NCBI RefSeq assembly: GCF_015163715.1
Contig: NZ_JADDUM010000208.1
Span: forward strand, 1-36,880
Length of the DNA stretch: 36,880 bases
Direction of reading: 5' to 3'
Source: Pseudomonas cyclaminis
Lineage (GTDB): Bacteria; Pseudomonadota; Gammaproteobacteria; Pseudomonadales; Pseudomonadaceae
The position numbers were made by a program, and so were the translations under genes. The number at the start of each line of letters is the position of its first letter. Within the stretch, counting starts at the first letter, position 1. Positions 1-6,815 of the stretch are shown here, in pieces. The notes beneath the pieces are model-generated. The model made no database searches. It worked only from the letters and a program-made list of their open reading frames with translations, and was not told the origin of the DNA.

Positions 1-541
1 TCAAACCGGCGCTGCCGTGTTGCCCATCGAGCCTGCCGCTGTTGCCCAGGCCCTGGACCCAAACGCGGCCCGTCTCGCCGGTGTCGTTATCCAGCTGGCG
101 TATTGCCGAATGCAGGCTGGCATTCAGCTGTTTCATGCTGTTTTGGGTAGCGGTGCCCAGGTTGGCGTTCTGGCTGCCGGCCACTTGTTCCAGCACCGCA
201 CCTAGCCGGCCCGGCTCCAGGCTGCCCAAGTACTGGAGGTAATCCTCCAGTTCGTATTTTGTCCAATCGTCCAGTTCGTCTGACGCCAGCAGGTCATCGA
301 CTGCAGAGTCCAGCATGCGGGCGACACTCAGGCCGTTTCGACTGGTGGCGTGGTCGGCGAAGTAGACGTCTTCAGGCGCGGGAGTGGCGGGTTCTGGATA
401 ACCTTTTTCGTTGCCTGCCACGAGCTGGTCGAGCCATTCGCTGTCTGGCTCGATGTCGCCCCGTGCCTGTGCGTTTTGAGCGCCGACGGCCCCCAGCACC
501 AGGGTCATGGCCAGCGCGAGTTGTTTCTGTAAGAACCGCAT
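1..541 (-). CDS. Autotransporter-type outer membrane protein, N-terminal part (runs off the window)
   Basis: I read this open frame from an ATG at 541 to the window edge without a stop (about 180 codons). It begins with a clear Sec signal peptide: MRFLQ, then a hydrophobic stretch ending GAQNAQA before RGDIEP. A charged, helical passenger follows, rich in DELDDW/YELEDYL-type text. Near the edge the protein reads RVWVQGLGNSGRLDGQHG, which resembles the start of the beta-barrel domain of Pseudomonas autotransporters. An AGAGGTG ribosome-binding site lies about 8 bases upstream. If the assignment is right, the product is secreted to the outer membrane and the short passenger makes it more barrel than effector. 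The family call rests on one recognisable segment, and the C-terminal barrel lies outside the window. Confidence 0.68.
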   Translation of the reverse strand, partial: MRFLQKQLALAMTLVLGAVGAQNAQARGDIEPDSEWLDQLVAGNEKGYPEPATPAPEDVYFADHATSRNGLSVARMLDSAVDDLLASDELDDWTKYELEDYLQYLGSLEPGRLGAVLEQVAGSQNANLGTATQNSMKQLNASLHSAIRQLDNDTGETGRVWVQGLGNSGRLDGQHGSAGL

Positions 542-686
542 GTAAACCCACCTCTTGATATATGAGGCGGGGAATTTAGCGAGGCGCAGGCAGGATAAAT
601 GTCAGGCCCGCAGCCGCTGGTTTGCGGGAGATGTCTCTCGTCTGCTGCGATTTGAAACGCTGAGCGATAGGGCGGATGGCGGCGGT

Positions 687-1457
687 TTACCCGCGCCGGA
701 CATACCCCTTGCCATAGTGACGCTCCATCCGCGCCTGGATCAGCTCCAGCCCAAGGGACATCACCCAATAGATGATCGCGGCGGTGGTGAGCATCTCGAT
801 GTAGCGATAGCTCGAACGGCCATAGGATTGCGCCAGGAACATCACTTCCCACACGCCCATCACCGAGATCAGGGACGAGTCCTTGAGCATCGAGATGAAC
901 TGGTTGGTGGCCGGCGGAACAATGGTGCGCATGGCTTGGGGCAGGGTGACGTGCCAAAAGATCGCGTTGTCGCGCATGCCCAGCGCGAGGGCGGCTTCGC
1001 GTTGGCCGTGGGGCACGCCGAGGATGCCGGCGCGGAAGATTTCGCTCAGGTAGGCGCCATAGTTCAGCGACAGCGCAATGATCCCGGCCGTGATCGCGCC
1101 AGGCACCACGCCCAGTTGCGGCAGGCCAAGGTAGATCAGCAGGATTTGGATCAGCAGCGGCGTACCGCGAAAAAATGAGGCGTAGAACGTCGCGATGCCG
1201 AACGCTACCGCACTGCGGGACAGGCGCCCCAGCGCCGTGACGAAGCCCAGCGCCGAAGAAACCAGAATCGAACACAGGCACAGGAACAGCGTCAACGCCG
1301 CGCCCTGCAGGAACCCATTGGGCGCCAGATGCAGGCCGACCAGGTTGGGCAGCTTGTCGAGGATGATCGAGAACTTCAGGTCAAAGCTGAGGAAGAAGCT
1401 GGCAAACAGGGCGAACAGCGCCGCCCATGTCAGGTAAAGCCGTGTGCGAAAACTCAT
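687..1457 (-). CDS. Polar amino-acid ABC transporter permease (HisM/GlnP family)
   Basis: This 256-aa inner-membrane permease of the His/Glu/Gln/Arg type has an N-terminal membrane anchor (about residues 10-25) and four or five further hydrophobic segments. The coupling EAA motif reads REAALALGMRDNAIFWHV and is the segment that docks on the ATPase. It would form the channel for the amino acid delivered by the binding protein encoded immediately upstream. Its ATG overlaps that gene's stop as ATGA (1454-1457), so the two are translationally coupled. No ATPase gene follows; the next gene downstream is an unrelated autotransporter. An ATPase encoded elsewhere must therefore serve this pair. The substrate cannot be told from sequence. 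Confidence 0.93.
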   Translation of the reverse strand: MSFRTRLYLTWAALFALFASFFLSFDLKFSIILDKLPNLVGLHLAPNGFLQGAALTLFLCLCSILVSSALGFVTALGRLSRSAVAFGIATFYASFFRGTPLLIQILLIYLGLPQLGVVPGAITAGIIALSLNYGAYLSEIFRAGILGVPHGQREAALALGMRDNAIFWHVTLPQAMRTIVPPATNQFISMLKDSSLISVMGVWEVMFLAQSYGRSSYRYIEMLTTAAIIYWVMSLGLELIQARMERHYGKGYVRRG

Positions 1458-2275
1458 CGGCTGATATCAGCGCCGATCCATTTTTGCGACAGCTTGCTCA
1501 AGGTGCCGTCCTGCTTGAGCTGGGCAAACACCTCACGCACTTTGCTGTCCCACGCCGCGTCGCCTTTTTCGATGGCCACTGAGTTGGGCTCCGAGTACAG
1601 CGGTTCGCCAGCCAGCTTGAAGCGCTTGTCCTGGGTCAGGCGCGGTTGGGCGGTGACCAGGTTGGTGAGGATCGCGTCCAGGCGCACGCCGGCACCCAGG
1701 CCGAGGTCCTGGAAGGCAACGTTATCGGTGTCGTACGGGGCGATCTGCACGTCCTCGAACGGGTACTGCAACTGCGTGTCTTCGGCGCCTTCGATCACCA
1801 GGTTCTTGTTCAGGTAGCTCTCATAGCTGGAGGCGCTGGTGAGGCCGACTTTCTTGCCGGTCAAATCCTTGGCGGCGTGGATGCGGTCATCCTTGGCATT
1901 GACCACGATCACGGCCGGAGAGGCGTAGTACTCCACCGGGAAATCAAACACTTCGGCGCGGGCCTTGCTCGGGGTCATCGAGCAGATGCAGATGTCGTAG
2001 CGCCCGCTCCAGCGGCCGGCGGCGATCACGTCCCAGGACGGCGTTTCCAGGCGCAGCTTTACACCCAACTTTTGTGCCACGGCCTTGGCCACATCGACGT
2101 CGAAGCCGTCGAGTTGGTTCTGGTCATTGAGGAACGAGAACGGTGGATAGCTTTCCATCAGCACGCCCACCAGCTCTTTTTTCTGCTCGATGCGGTCCAG
2201 GGTCGTACCGCCGAAGGCCTGGGTAGCGGCAGCCAGTGTGATCAGGCCCAGGGCCAGCAAGGGTTTAAGTTTCAC
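1454..2275 (-). CDS. Periplasmic amino-acid-binding protein of ABC transporter (SBP family 3)
   Basis: This is a family 3 extracellular solute-binding protein of 273 aa. It has a signal peptide (MKLKPLLALGLITLAAATQA before FGG), then two alpha/beta lobes with the usual YPPFSF, DGFDVDVAKAVAQKLG and SMTPSKARAEVFDFP segments. It captures a polar amino acid in the periplasm for the permease that overlaps its 3' end. I place the start at a GTG at 2275 because AAAGGTG lies 8 bases upstream. A GTG nine bases further out (2284) is in frame but has no ribosome-binding site and spoils the signal peptide. The gene is divergent from the methyltransferase at 2388, and the 112 bp between them must hold both promoters. 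Confidence 0.92.
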   Translation of the reverse strand: MKLKPLLALGLITLAAATQAFGGTTLDRIEQKKELVGVLMESYPPFSFLNDQNQLDGFDVDVAKAVAQKLGVKLRLETPSWDVIAAGRWSGRYDICICSMTPSKARAEVFDFPVEYYASPAVIVVNAKDDRIHAAKDLTGKKVGLTSASSYESYLNKNLVIEGAEDTQLQYPFEDVQIAPYDTDNVAFQDLGLGAGVRLDAILTNLVTAQPRLTQDKRFKLAGEPLYSEPNSVAIEKGDAAWDSKVREVFAQLKQDGTLSKLSQKWIGADISR

Positions 2276-2387
2276 GAAGGACACCTTTAGAAAAAAGAGT
2301 TGGTATGAACCGAATTGAACGTATTAAATAGTTATAAGAACGACTCTCATAGTGAGTTATTTTCATAAGCTTATGAGTAAAAAGCAT

Positions 2388-3287
2388 ATGGGCGCAAAAA
2401 CAGTAATCCTCGATGGTGGCATGGGCCGTGAACTGCAACGCCGTGGCGCGCCGTTCCGCCAGCCGGAGTGGTCGGCGTTGGCCTTGAGCGAAGCGCCGCA
2501 GGCGGTGGAGGCGGTGCATGCGGCCTATATCGACAGCGGTGCCGACGTGATCACCAGCAACAGCTACGCGGTGGTGCCGTTTCATATCGGCGAAGCGCGC
2601 TTCGCGGCTGAAGGCCAAGCCCTGGCGGCGTTGGCCGGTGAGTTGGCGCGTCGTGCGGTGACGGCCTCGGGCAAAAACGTGCGGGTGGCCGGTTCGCTGC
2701 CGCCGCTGTTTGGCTCCTATCGACCGGACTTGTTTGAAGCCCAGCGCGTGTCTGAGTTACTCACGCCACTGGTGCAGGGCTTGGCGCCCCACGTCGACCT
2801 ATGGCTGGCGGAAACCCAGAGTTCTATCGTCGAGGCGCGGGCGATTCATGCCGGCCTGCCTCAGGATGGCAAGCCGTTCTGGCTGTCGTTTACCTTAAAA
2901 GACGAAGACACCGACGACGTCCCGCGCCTGCGCTCCGGCGAGCCAGTGGCGGACGCGGCCGAAGCGGCGGCGCAGTTGGGTGTGCAAGTGTTGTTGTTCA
3001 ACTGCAGCCAGCCGGAAGTGATCGGCGCAGCCATCGACGCGGCGCGCCAGACCTTCGAGCGCCTTGGCGTGGCGATCCAGATCGGCGCCTACGCCAATGC
3101 CTTCCCGCCGCAACCCAAGGAAGCCACGGCCAACGATGGCCTGGACCCATTGCGCGACGACCTCGACCCGCCGGGCTATCTGCATTGGGCCGCGGACTGG
3201 CAGAAGCGCGGTGCCAGCCACCTGGGCGGTTGCTGTGGGATCGGGCCGGAGCATATTGCGGTGCTGGCCCAGCGATTAGCTAACTGA
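2388..3287 (+). CDS. Homocysteine S-methyltransferase family protein
   Basis: This is a 299-aa zinc-dependent methyltransferase of the MmuM/BHMT family, which transfers a methyl group from S-methylmethionine or a similar donor to homocysteine to give methionine. The TIM barrel opens with VILDGGMGRELQRRG. The zinc ligands are the cysteine of the FNCSQPE segment (about residue 205) and the Cys pair in LGGCCGIGPEHI near the C-terminus. The frame continues upstream to ATG 2373 and GTG 2352, neither with a good ribosome-binding site. I chose ATG 2388 because it gives the usual family length, and the exact start is uncertain. It stands alone, divergent from the amino-acid uptake pair, which could supply its substrate (inference). 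A REPIN follows its stop. Confidence 0.88.
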   Translation: MGAKTVILDGGMGRELQRRGAPFRQPEWSALALSEAPQAVEAVHAAYIDSGADVITSNSYAVVPFHIGEARFAAEGQALAALAGELARRAVTASGKNVRVAGSLPPLFGSYRPDLFEAQRVSELLTPLVQGLAPHVDLWLAETQSSIVEARAIHAGLPQDGKPFWLSFTLKDEDTDDVPRLRSGEPVADAAEAAAQLGVQVLLFNCSQPEVIGAAIDAARQTFERLGVAIQIGAYANAFPPQPKEATANDGLDPLRDDLDPPGYLHWAADWQKRGASHLGGCCGIGPEHIAVLAQRLAN

Positions 3288-3303
3288 TTCCACGCAGATG
3301 AAA

Positions 3304-3394
3304 CTGGGGGAGCGGGCTTGCTCGCGAAGGCGGTGTGTCAGTGAATGCATCTGCAACTGATCCACCGCCTTCGCAGGCAAGCCAGTTCCCACAG
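3304..3394. repeat. REPIN 1 (paired REP palindromes) between convergent genes
   Basis: Two inverted REP-like arms are visible. GGAGCGGGCTTGCTCGCGAAG begins near 3309 on the left, and the right arm, ending ACTGGCTTGCCTGCGAAG on the other strand, finishes at 3394. The inner parts (GGCGGTG / CACCGCC) also pair. The element fills the gap between the stop of the methyltransferase gene and the stop of the GNAT gene, so it can fold as a bidirectional terminator-like hairpin. REPINs of this kind are mobilised in trans by RAYT transposases in fluorescent pseudomonads; no RAYT gene is in this window. Confidence 0.85.
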
Positions 3395-3417
3395 TTTGTC
3401 CTGTGTTGTTTGGAAGG

Positions 3418-4089
3418 TCAGGCTCGGCACTCGGTCAGTGTCTTGAGCTGACCCGAACCCGCTTGGTTGGACTCCGACAACCACGCCTCAAACCCTGCGC
3501 CCACCGTCGGCCACTCCCCATCCAGAATCGAATACCACGCGGTATCGCGGTTCTGCCCCTTGACCACCATGTGCTGGCGGAACACCCCCTCAAAACTGAA
3601 CCCCAACCGCTCGGCCGCGTATTTGGAGCGGGCATTGCCGTTGTTGCACTTCCATTCCAGGCGGCGGTAGCCCTGGTCGAACGCGTACTTGGCCAGCAGG
3701 TAAACGGCTTCGGTGCTTTTGGGCGAGCGCTGCATTGGCGCGCCGAACGTGACGTGGCCGATTTCGATCCGGCCCTGCGCCGGGACGATGGACATCAGGC
3801 TGAGGATGCCCTGCACCTCGCCGCTGGCGCGGTCGATTACGCTGAAAAAGTACGGGTCGTTATGGGCGGCGTGGTTGTTCAGCCAGGCATCGAACGCGGC
3901 GCGATCCGCAAATGGACCGTAAGGCAAGTAGTCCCACAACTTGGGGTCGGCGCCGGGACCCTCAAGGGCTTGCCACAGTTGGTCGGCGTGGCGTGCAGGG
4001 TCGAGTTTTTCCAGGCGGATAAAGCGCCCTTCAAGCAGTAGGGTGCTGGGTGCCGGGACGCCTTTCCAGTCGGCGGGGGAAGTGGACAT
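3418..4089 (-). CDS. GNAT acetyltransferase, RimJ/RimL-like
   Basis: This 223-aa protein has the layout of RimJ/RimL-type N-acetyltransferases: an N-terminal strand LEGRFIRLEKLDPARHADQLW, the central IEIGHVTFGAPMQRSPKSTEA segment, and the conserved WKCNNGNARSKYAAERLGFSFEG block, where the Asn and the AERLGF helix are family hallmarks. It would transfer acetyl from acetyl-CoA to an amine; its substrate is unknown. An AGGAG site precedes the ATG at 4089. It is the last gene of an operon behind a PaiB-like protein and a broken GNAT gene. The stop of the restored upstream reading frame lies within its ribosome-binding site, so the two were probably coupled. Confidence 0.92.
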   Translation of the reverse strand: MSTSPADWKGVPAPSTLLLEGRFIRLEKLDPARHADQLWQALEGPGADPKLWDYLPYGPFADRAAFDAWLNNHAAHNDPYFFSVIDRASGEVQGILSLMSIVPAQGRIEIGHVTFGAPMQRSPKSTEAVYLLAKYAFDQGYRRLEWKCNNGNARSKYAAERLGFSFEGVFRQHMVVKGQNRDTAWYSILDGEWPTVGAGFEAWLSESNQAGSGQLKTLTECRA

Positions 4090-4099
4090 GCTGCGCTCC

Positions 4100-4545
4100 T
4101 TAAAGACCTTTGCGAAATTGGATGAAACCAGGGCGTTCGGCGATGCGTTCGTAGAGTTGGATCGCCGTGGCGTTGGTCTCGTGTGTCAGCCAATGGACCT
4201 TGCAGCAGCCGTCCGCTTTGGCTGTGGTGTAGACGAATTCGATCAGTTTGCGACCCACGCCGTGCCGCGTTGGCTCGGGTCCACCAACAAGTCCTGCAGG
4301 TAGCAGGAGTTCTCGATGCTCCAGTTGGAGCGGTGGTAGATGAAGTTAACCATGCCCACCGCCTTGCCGTCCTGCCAGGCCAGGGCTGAGTAGGTCGGTT
4401 CCTGGGGATCAATCAGGCGTTGCCAGGTGCTCTGGCTCACTGCGTCAGGCAGCTCGGTGTTGTAGAAGGCCAAATAGGCCTGCCACAGCGGCAGCCACGC
4501 GGCGTGGTCGGCGGCGGTGACGGGGCGGATGTCGATCTGGCTCAT
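4100..4545 (-). pseudogene. GNAT acetyltransferase, frameshifted in the acetyl-CoA motif
   Basis: The frame starts at ATG 4545, overlapping the upstream gene's stop as ATGA. It reads a normal GNAT protein (MSQIDIRPVTAADHAAW ... YLQDLLVDPSQRGT) and then hits a stop at 4243. Adding one G near 4260 restores GVGRKLIEFVYTTAKADG ... LYERIAERPGFIQFRKGL and a stop at 4100, giving a 148-aa protein of normal family length. The missing base sits inside the QRGTGVG acetyl-CoA pyrophosphate loop, so the 100-aa product made from the sequence as given cannot be active. The loss is either a recent mutation or a base-calling error in a G run. Everything past the break is still well conserved, which argues that any real loss is recent. 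Confidence 0.85.
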
Positions 4546-5180
4546 TCTGGAACTCCTTGGGGAATACAGCGCGCTAGTGTCTGGTCGCGCACGTCGGGGC
4601 TGGCGGCCAGGCCTTCGCGGACGCCGGCCATATCCGCCGCGCTGCGGTTCTGGCTGAGTTTGCGTTTGCCGATCACGCGCTCGATCGGCAGGGCGAAGCC
4701 GACGATGGCCTTGAGCATGCCGTCAATGTAGTCGGCCGGGGCGTCACTGACGGCCCAGGGTTGGGCGCGGCCGGTTTCGTGACGCTCGGTCAGGGCGCTG
4801 ACCAGCGTGAGCAGGCGCTCGGCGTCGGTGAACACTTCAGCTTTGCCGTAAGCGTGGACGGCGGTGTAGTTCCAGGTCGGCACCACTTTGCCGTGCTCGG
4901 CCTTGGCCGGGTAGAACGCGGGGCTGATGTAGGCGTCGGCGCCTGCAAAGATCACCAGCGCGTCGCTGCCATTTTGCAAGTCGCGCCACTGCGGATTGGC
5001 CTTGGCCAGGTGCCCATAGAGCGTGCCGTAGGGGCCTTCATCGGGGTTGAGCAACAGCGGCAAGTGACTGGCCTGCAGGCCTTGCTCGCCAAAGGTCACC
5101 ACCTGCGCCAGGCGTGTGTGCTGGATCAGTTGCTGGATGTCGGGCAAGTCGTCGAGGGCAAAGGCGCGAGGTGTGTACAT
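4542..5180 (-). CDS. PaiB-like FMN-binding regulator family protein
   Basis: This 212-aa protein belongs to the PaiB/FMN_bind_2 family, which has a split-barrel flavin-binding fold. It starts MYTPRAFALDDLPDIQQLIQ, the characteristic N-terminus, and carries HLPLLLNPDEGPYGTLYGHLAKANPQW and VVPTWNYTAVHAYG, both family signatures. The C-terminal part (VIGKRKLSQNRSAADMAGV) is also typical. An AAGGAA site lies just before ATG 5180; the open frame extends upstream but that part covers the divergent promoter and is not coding. The gene leads an operon with two acetyltransferase genes and diverges from a MocR regulator that probably controls it. PaiB of Bacillus was named as a repressor, but many homologues are more likely flavin-dependent enzymes, so the role here is open. 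Confidence 0.9.
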   Translation of the reverse strand: MYTPRAFALDDLPDIQQLIQHTRLAQVVTFGEQGLQASHLPLLLNPDEGPYGTLYGHLAKANPQWRDLQNGSDALVIFAGADAYISPAFYPAKAEHGKVVPTWNYTAVHAYGKAEVFTDAERLLTLVSALTERHETGRAQPWAVSDAPADYIDGMLKAIVGFALPIERVIGKRKLSQNRSAADMAGVREGLAASPDVRDQTLARCIPQGVPE

Positions 5181-5200
5181 GAATATTTTCCTTGGCGAAT

Positions 5201-5267
5201 GCCTGCATCCTAGGCAGGCTAATGGTTCGTTGTAAGAGCCATCTATCGTCAATTTAATAGGTCCAAT
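5201..5267. promoter_or_regulatory. Divergent control region of the MocR and PaiB-like genes
   Basis: The 90 bp between the two divergent starts contains a 6+6 bp palindrome, GCCTGC-N7-GCAGGC (5201-5219). It also holds three related half-sites: AATGGTTC at 5221-5228, ATGGCTC on the minus strand at 5236-5242 and ATTGGACC on the minus strand at 5260-5267. Repeated short boxes beside the regulator gene are how MocR/GabR-type proteins commonly bind. The assignment as operator is inference; no promoter hexamers stand out. Confidence 0.45.
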
Positions 5268-5270
5268 TCG

Positions 5271-6812
5271 ATGCGTTCCATAGAGCCGCCGCTGTCGTTC
5301 AACCCTGCCGGCATTGAGTTGGATCGGCGCCAGGGCCTGACACGCCAACTCTATGAAGCCTTGCGCCAGCGAGTGCTGGATGGCCGCCTGGTCAGCGGTA
5401 CGCGCTTGCCCGCCAGCCGTGACTTGGCGGCGGCCCTGGCGATTTCCCGTAACAGCGTGGTGCGCGCCTACGATCAACTGTACGCCGAGGGGTTTATTGA
5501 AGGCCGGGTGGGCGATGGCACTTATGTCGCCCAACTGCCCACCCCGAAAAAACTATCCACAAAACCATCCACAGGGTTATCAACAGGCTTATCCCCAGCC
5601 TTATCCACAAAATGGGCGAATTTGCCCTTGGATCTCGATGACGAAGTTATCCACAGGCCGGCCCTGGACCGTCTGGAAAATAACCATTTGCCTCAACCGC
5701 CGACTGGTCCGCCCAAGGCCTTTCGCGTGGGGGTGCCCGCCTTCGATCTGTTCCCGTTTGAGGTGTGGGCCAAGCTGAATGGGGCGTTCTGGCGCAAGCC
5801 GGATCTGGAACAGTTGTGCTACGGCGACCCGGCAGGTGACGTACGCCTGCGCGGGCTGATCGCGGCTTACCTGCGCAGTTCTCGCGGCATGCAATGCTCG
5901 GCTGAACAAATAGTGATCACCAGTGGCGCACAGCAGGCAATCAGCCTTTGTGCACAGCTGCTGGTGGAGCCCGGCGACGGCGTGGCGGTGGAAAACCCAG
6001 GCTATCGCGCCGCCGGTCACGCATTCGCCTTGGCCGGAGGGCGCCTGCATGGCGTGCCGGTGGACAGCGAAGGCATCGATTGCCAAGTCCTGAACAGCCT
6101 GAAAGATTGCCGCCTGGCCTACGTCACACCCTCGCATCAATACCCGCTGGGCGTGGTGATGAGCCTGGCGCGGCGCCTGGAACTGCTGGCCTGGGCCGAG
6201 CGCACCGGCGGCTGGATCGTGGAGGACGACTACGACGGTGAGTACCGCTACAGCGGCGCACCGCTGGCGCCCCTGGCCGCACTGGACCGCAGTGGGCGCG
6301 TGCTCTATGTCGGTACCTTCGGCAAAGTGGCGTTCCCGGCCTTGCGCCTGGGTTATCTGGTATTGCCGATGGGCCTGGTGCACGCATTTTCCCGGCGTCG
6401 TGCGGTGGACATGCGCCACTCGGAAGTCAGTACCCAGGCGGTCATGGCCGAATTCATGGCGACCGGGCACTTCCAGCGGCACATCCGCCGTATGCGGCGA
6501 GCGGCGTTGAGCCGGCGCAACGCCTTGTTGGCCGGTTGGCCGAGCGGGCTGCCGGGGGTTGGTGAGCTGCCCAGCGTCGCGGCGGGGCTGCATCTGACGG
6601 TGCGTGTGAACAGCCTGGCCCGCGAGCAGCAACTGCTTGAACAGGCCCGCGCCGTGGATGTCGAGGTCAATGGTTTGAGCAGTTACTGGCTGGCCCAATC
6701 CACCCAGCCGGCGGATCAGCGCGCCGGCCTGGTGCTGGGGTTTGCCGCGGTGCCAGAGCCGGCAATCGCCCTGGCGCTGGCGCGCTTGCGTCAGGCCTGG
6801 CGGACCGGCTGA
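5271..6812 (+). CDS. MocR-family transcriptional regulator (GntR HTH + aminotransferase-like domain)
   Basis: This is a 513-aa regulator of the MocR/PdxR/GabR type. Residues about 22-92 form the winged helix (QLYEALRQRVLDGRLVSG, LPASRDLAAALAISRNSVV, RVGDGTYV). Residues 145-510 form a class I aminotransferase-like sensor domain, with VEDDYDGEYRY at about 317-327 and the PLP lysine K352 in YVGTFGKVAFP. Such proteins bind PLP and often a PLP adduct, and control a neighbouring operon, here probably the divergent PaiB-like/GNAT genes. The linker between the domains (about residues 94-130) is odd: it is a four-residue repeat of the LSTG type coded by tandem DnaA-box-like 12-mers (separate entry). 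The stop is only 3 bp from the stop of the convergent DUF6543 gene. Confidence 0.93.
   Translation: MRSIEPPLSFNPAGIELDRRQGLTRQLYEALRQRVLDGRLVSGTRLPASRDLAAALAISRNSVVRAYDQLYAEGFIEGRVGDGTYVAQLPTPKKLSTKPSTGLSTGLSPALSTKWANLPLDLDDEVIHRPALDRLENNHLPQPPTGPPKAFRVGVPAFDLFPFEVWAKLNGAFWRKPDLEQLCYGDPAGDVRLRGLIAAYLRSSRGMQCSAEQIVITSGAQQAISLCAQLLVEPGDGVAVENPGYRAAGHAFALAGGRLHGVPVDSEGIDCQVLNSLKDCRLAYVTPSHQYPLGVVMSLARRLELLAWAERTGGWIVEDDYDGEYRYSGAPLAPLAALDRSGRVLYVGTFGKVAFPALRLGYLVLPMGLVHAFSRRRAVDMRHSEVSTQAVMAEFMATGHFQRHIRRMRRAALSRRNALLAGWPSGLPGVGELPSVAAGLHLTVRVNSLAREQQLLEQARAVDVEVNGLSSYWLAQSTQPADQRAGLVLGFAAVPEPAIALALARLRQAWRTG
5553..5655 (+). repeat. Array of six DnaA-box-like 9-mers at 12-bp period inside the MocR linker
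   Basis: On the plus strand I see CTATCCACA (5553), CCATCCACA (5565), TTATCAACA (5577), TTATCCCCA (5589) and TTATCCACA (5601), each exactly 12 bp after the last. A second perfect TTATCCACA follows at 5647. The E. coli consensus is TTATCCACA; two copies are exact and three differ at one position. All are in the same orientation. They encode the repeating linker LSTK-PSTG-LSTG-LSPA-LSTK. The array could bind DnaA, or could simply be a slippage-expanded coding repeat. Confidence 0.75.
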
Positions 6813-6815
6813 GAA

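Noticed and set aside
3304..3394. REPIN 1 considered as an insertion-sequence end
   Set aside because: No transposase gene or target-site duplication. Both arms fit a paired REP element.
5184..5534. Upstream extension of the PaiB-like protein
   Set aside because: The extra residues overlap the MocR gene and the divergent promoter. The family N-terminus and ribosome-binding site mark ATG 5180.
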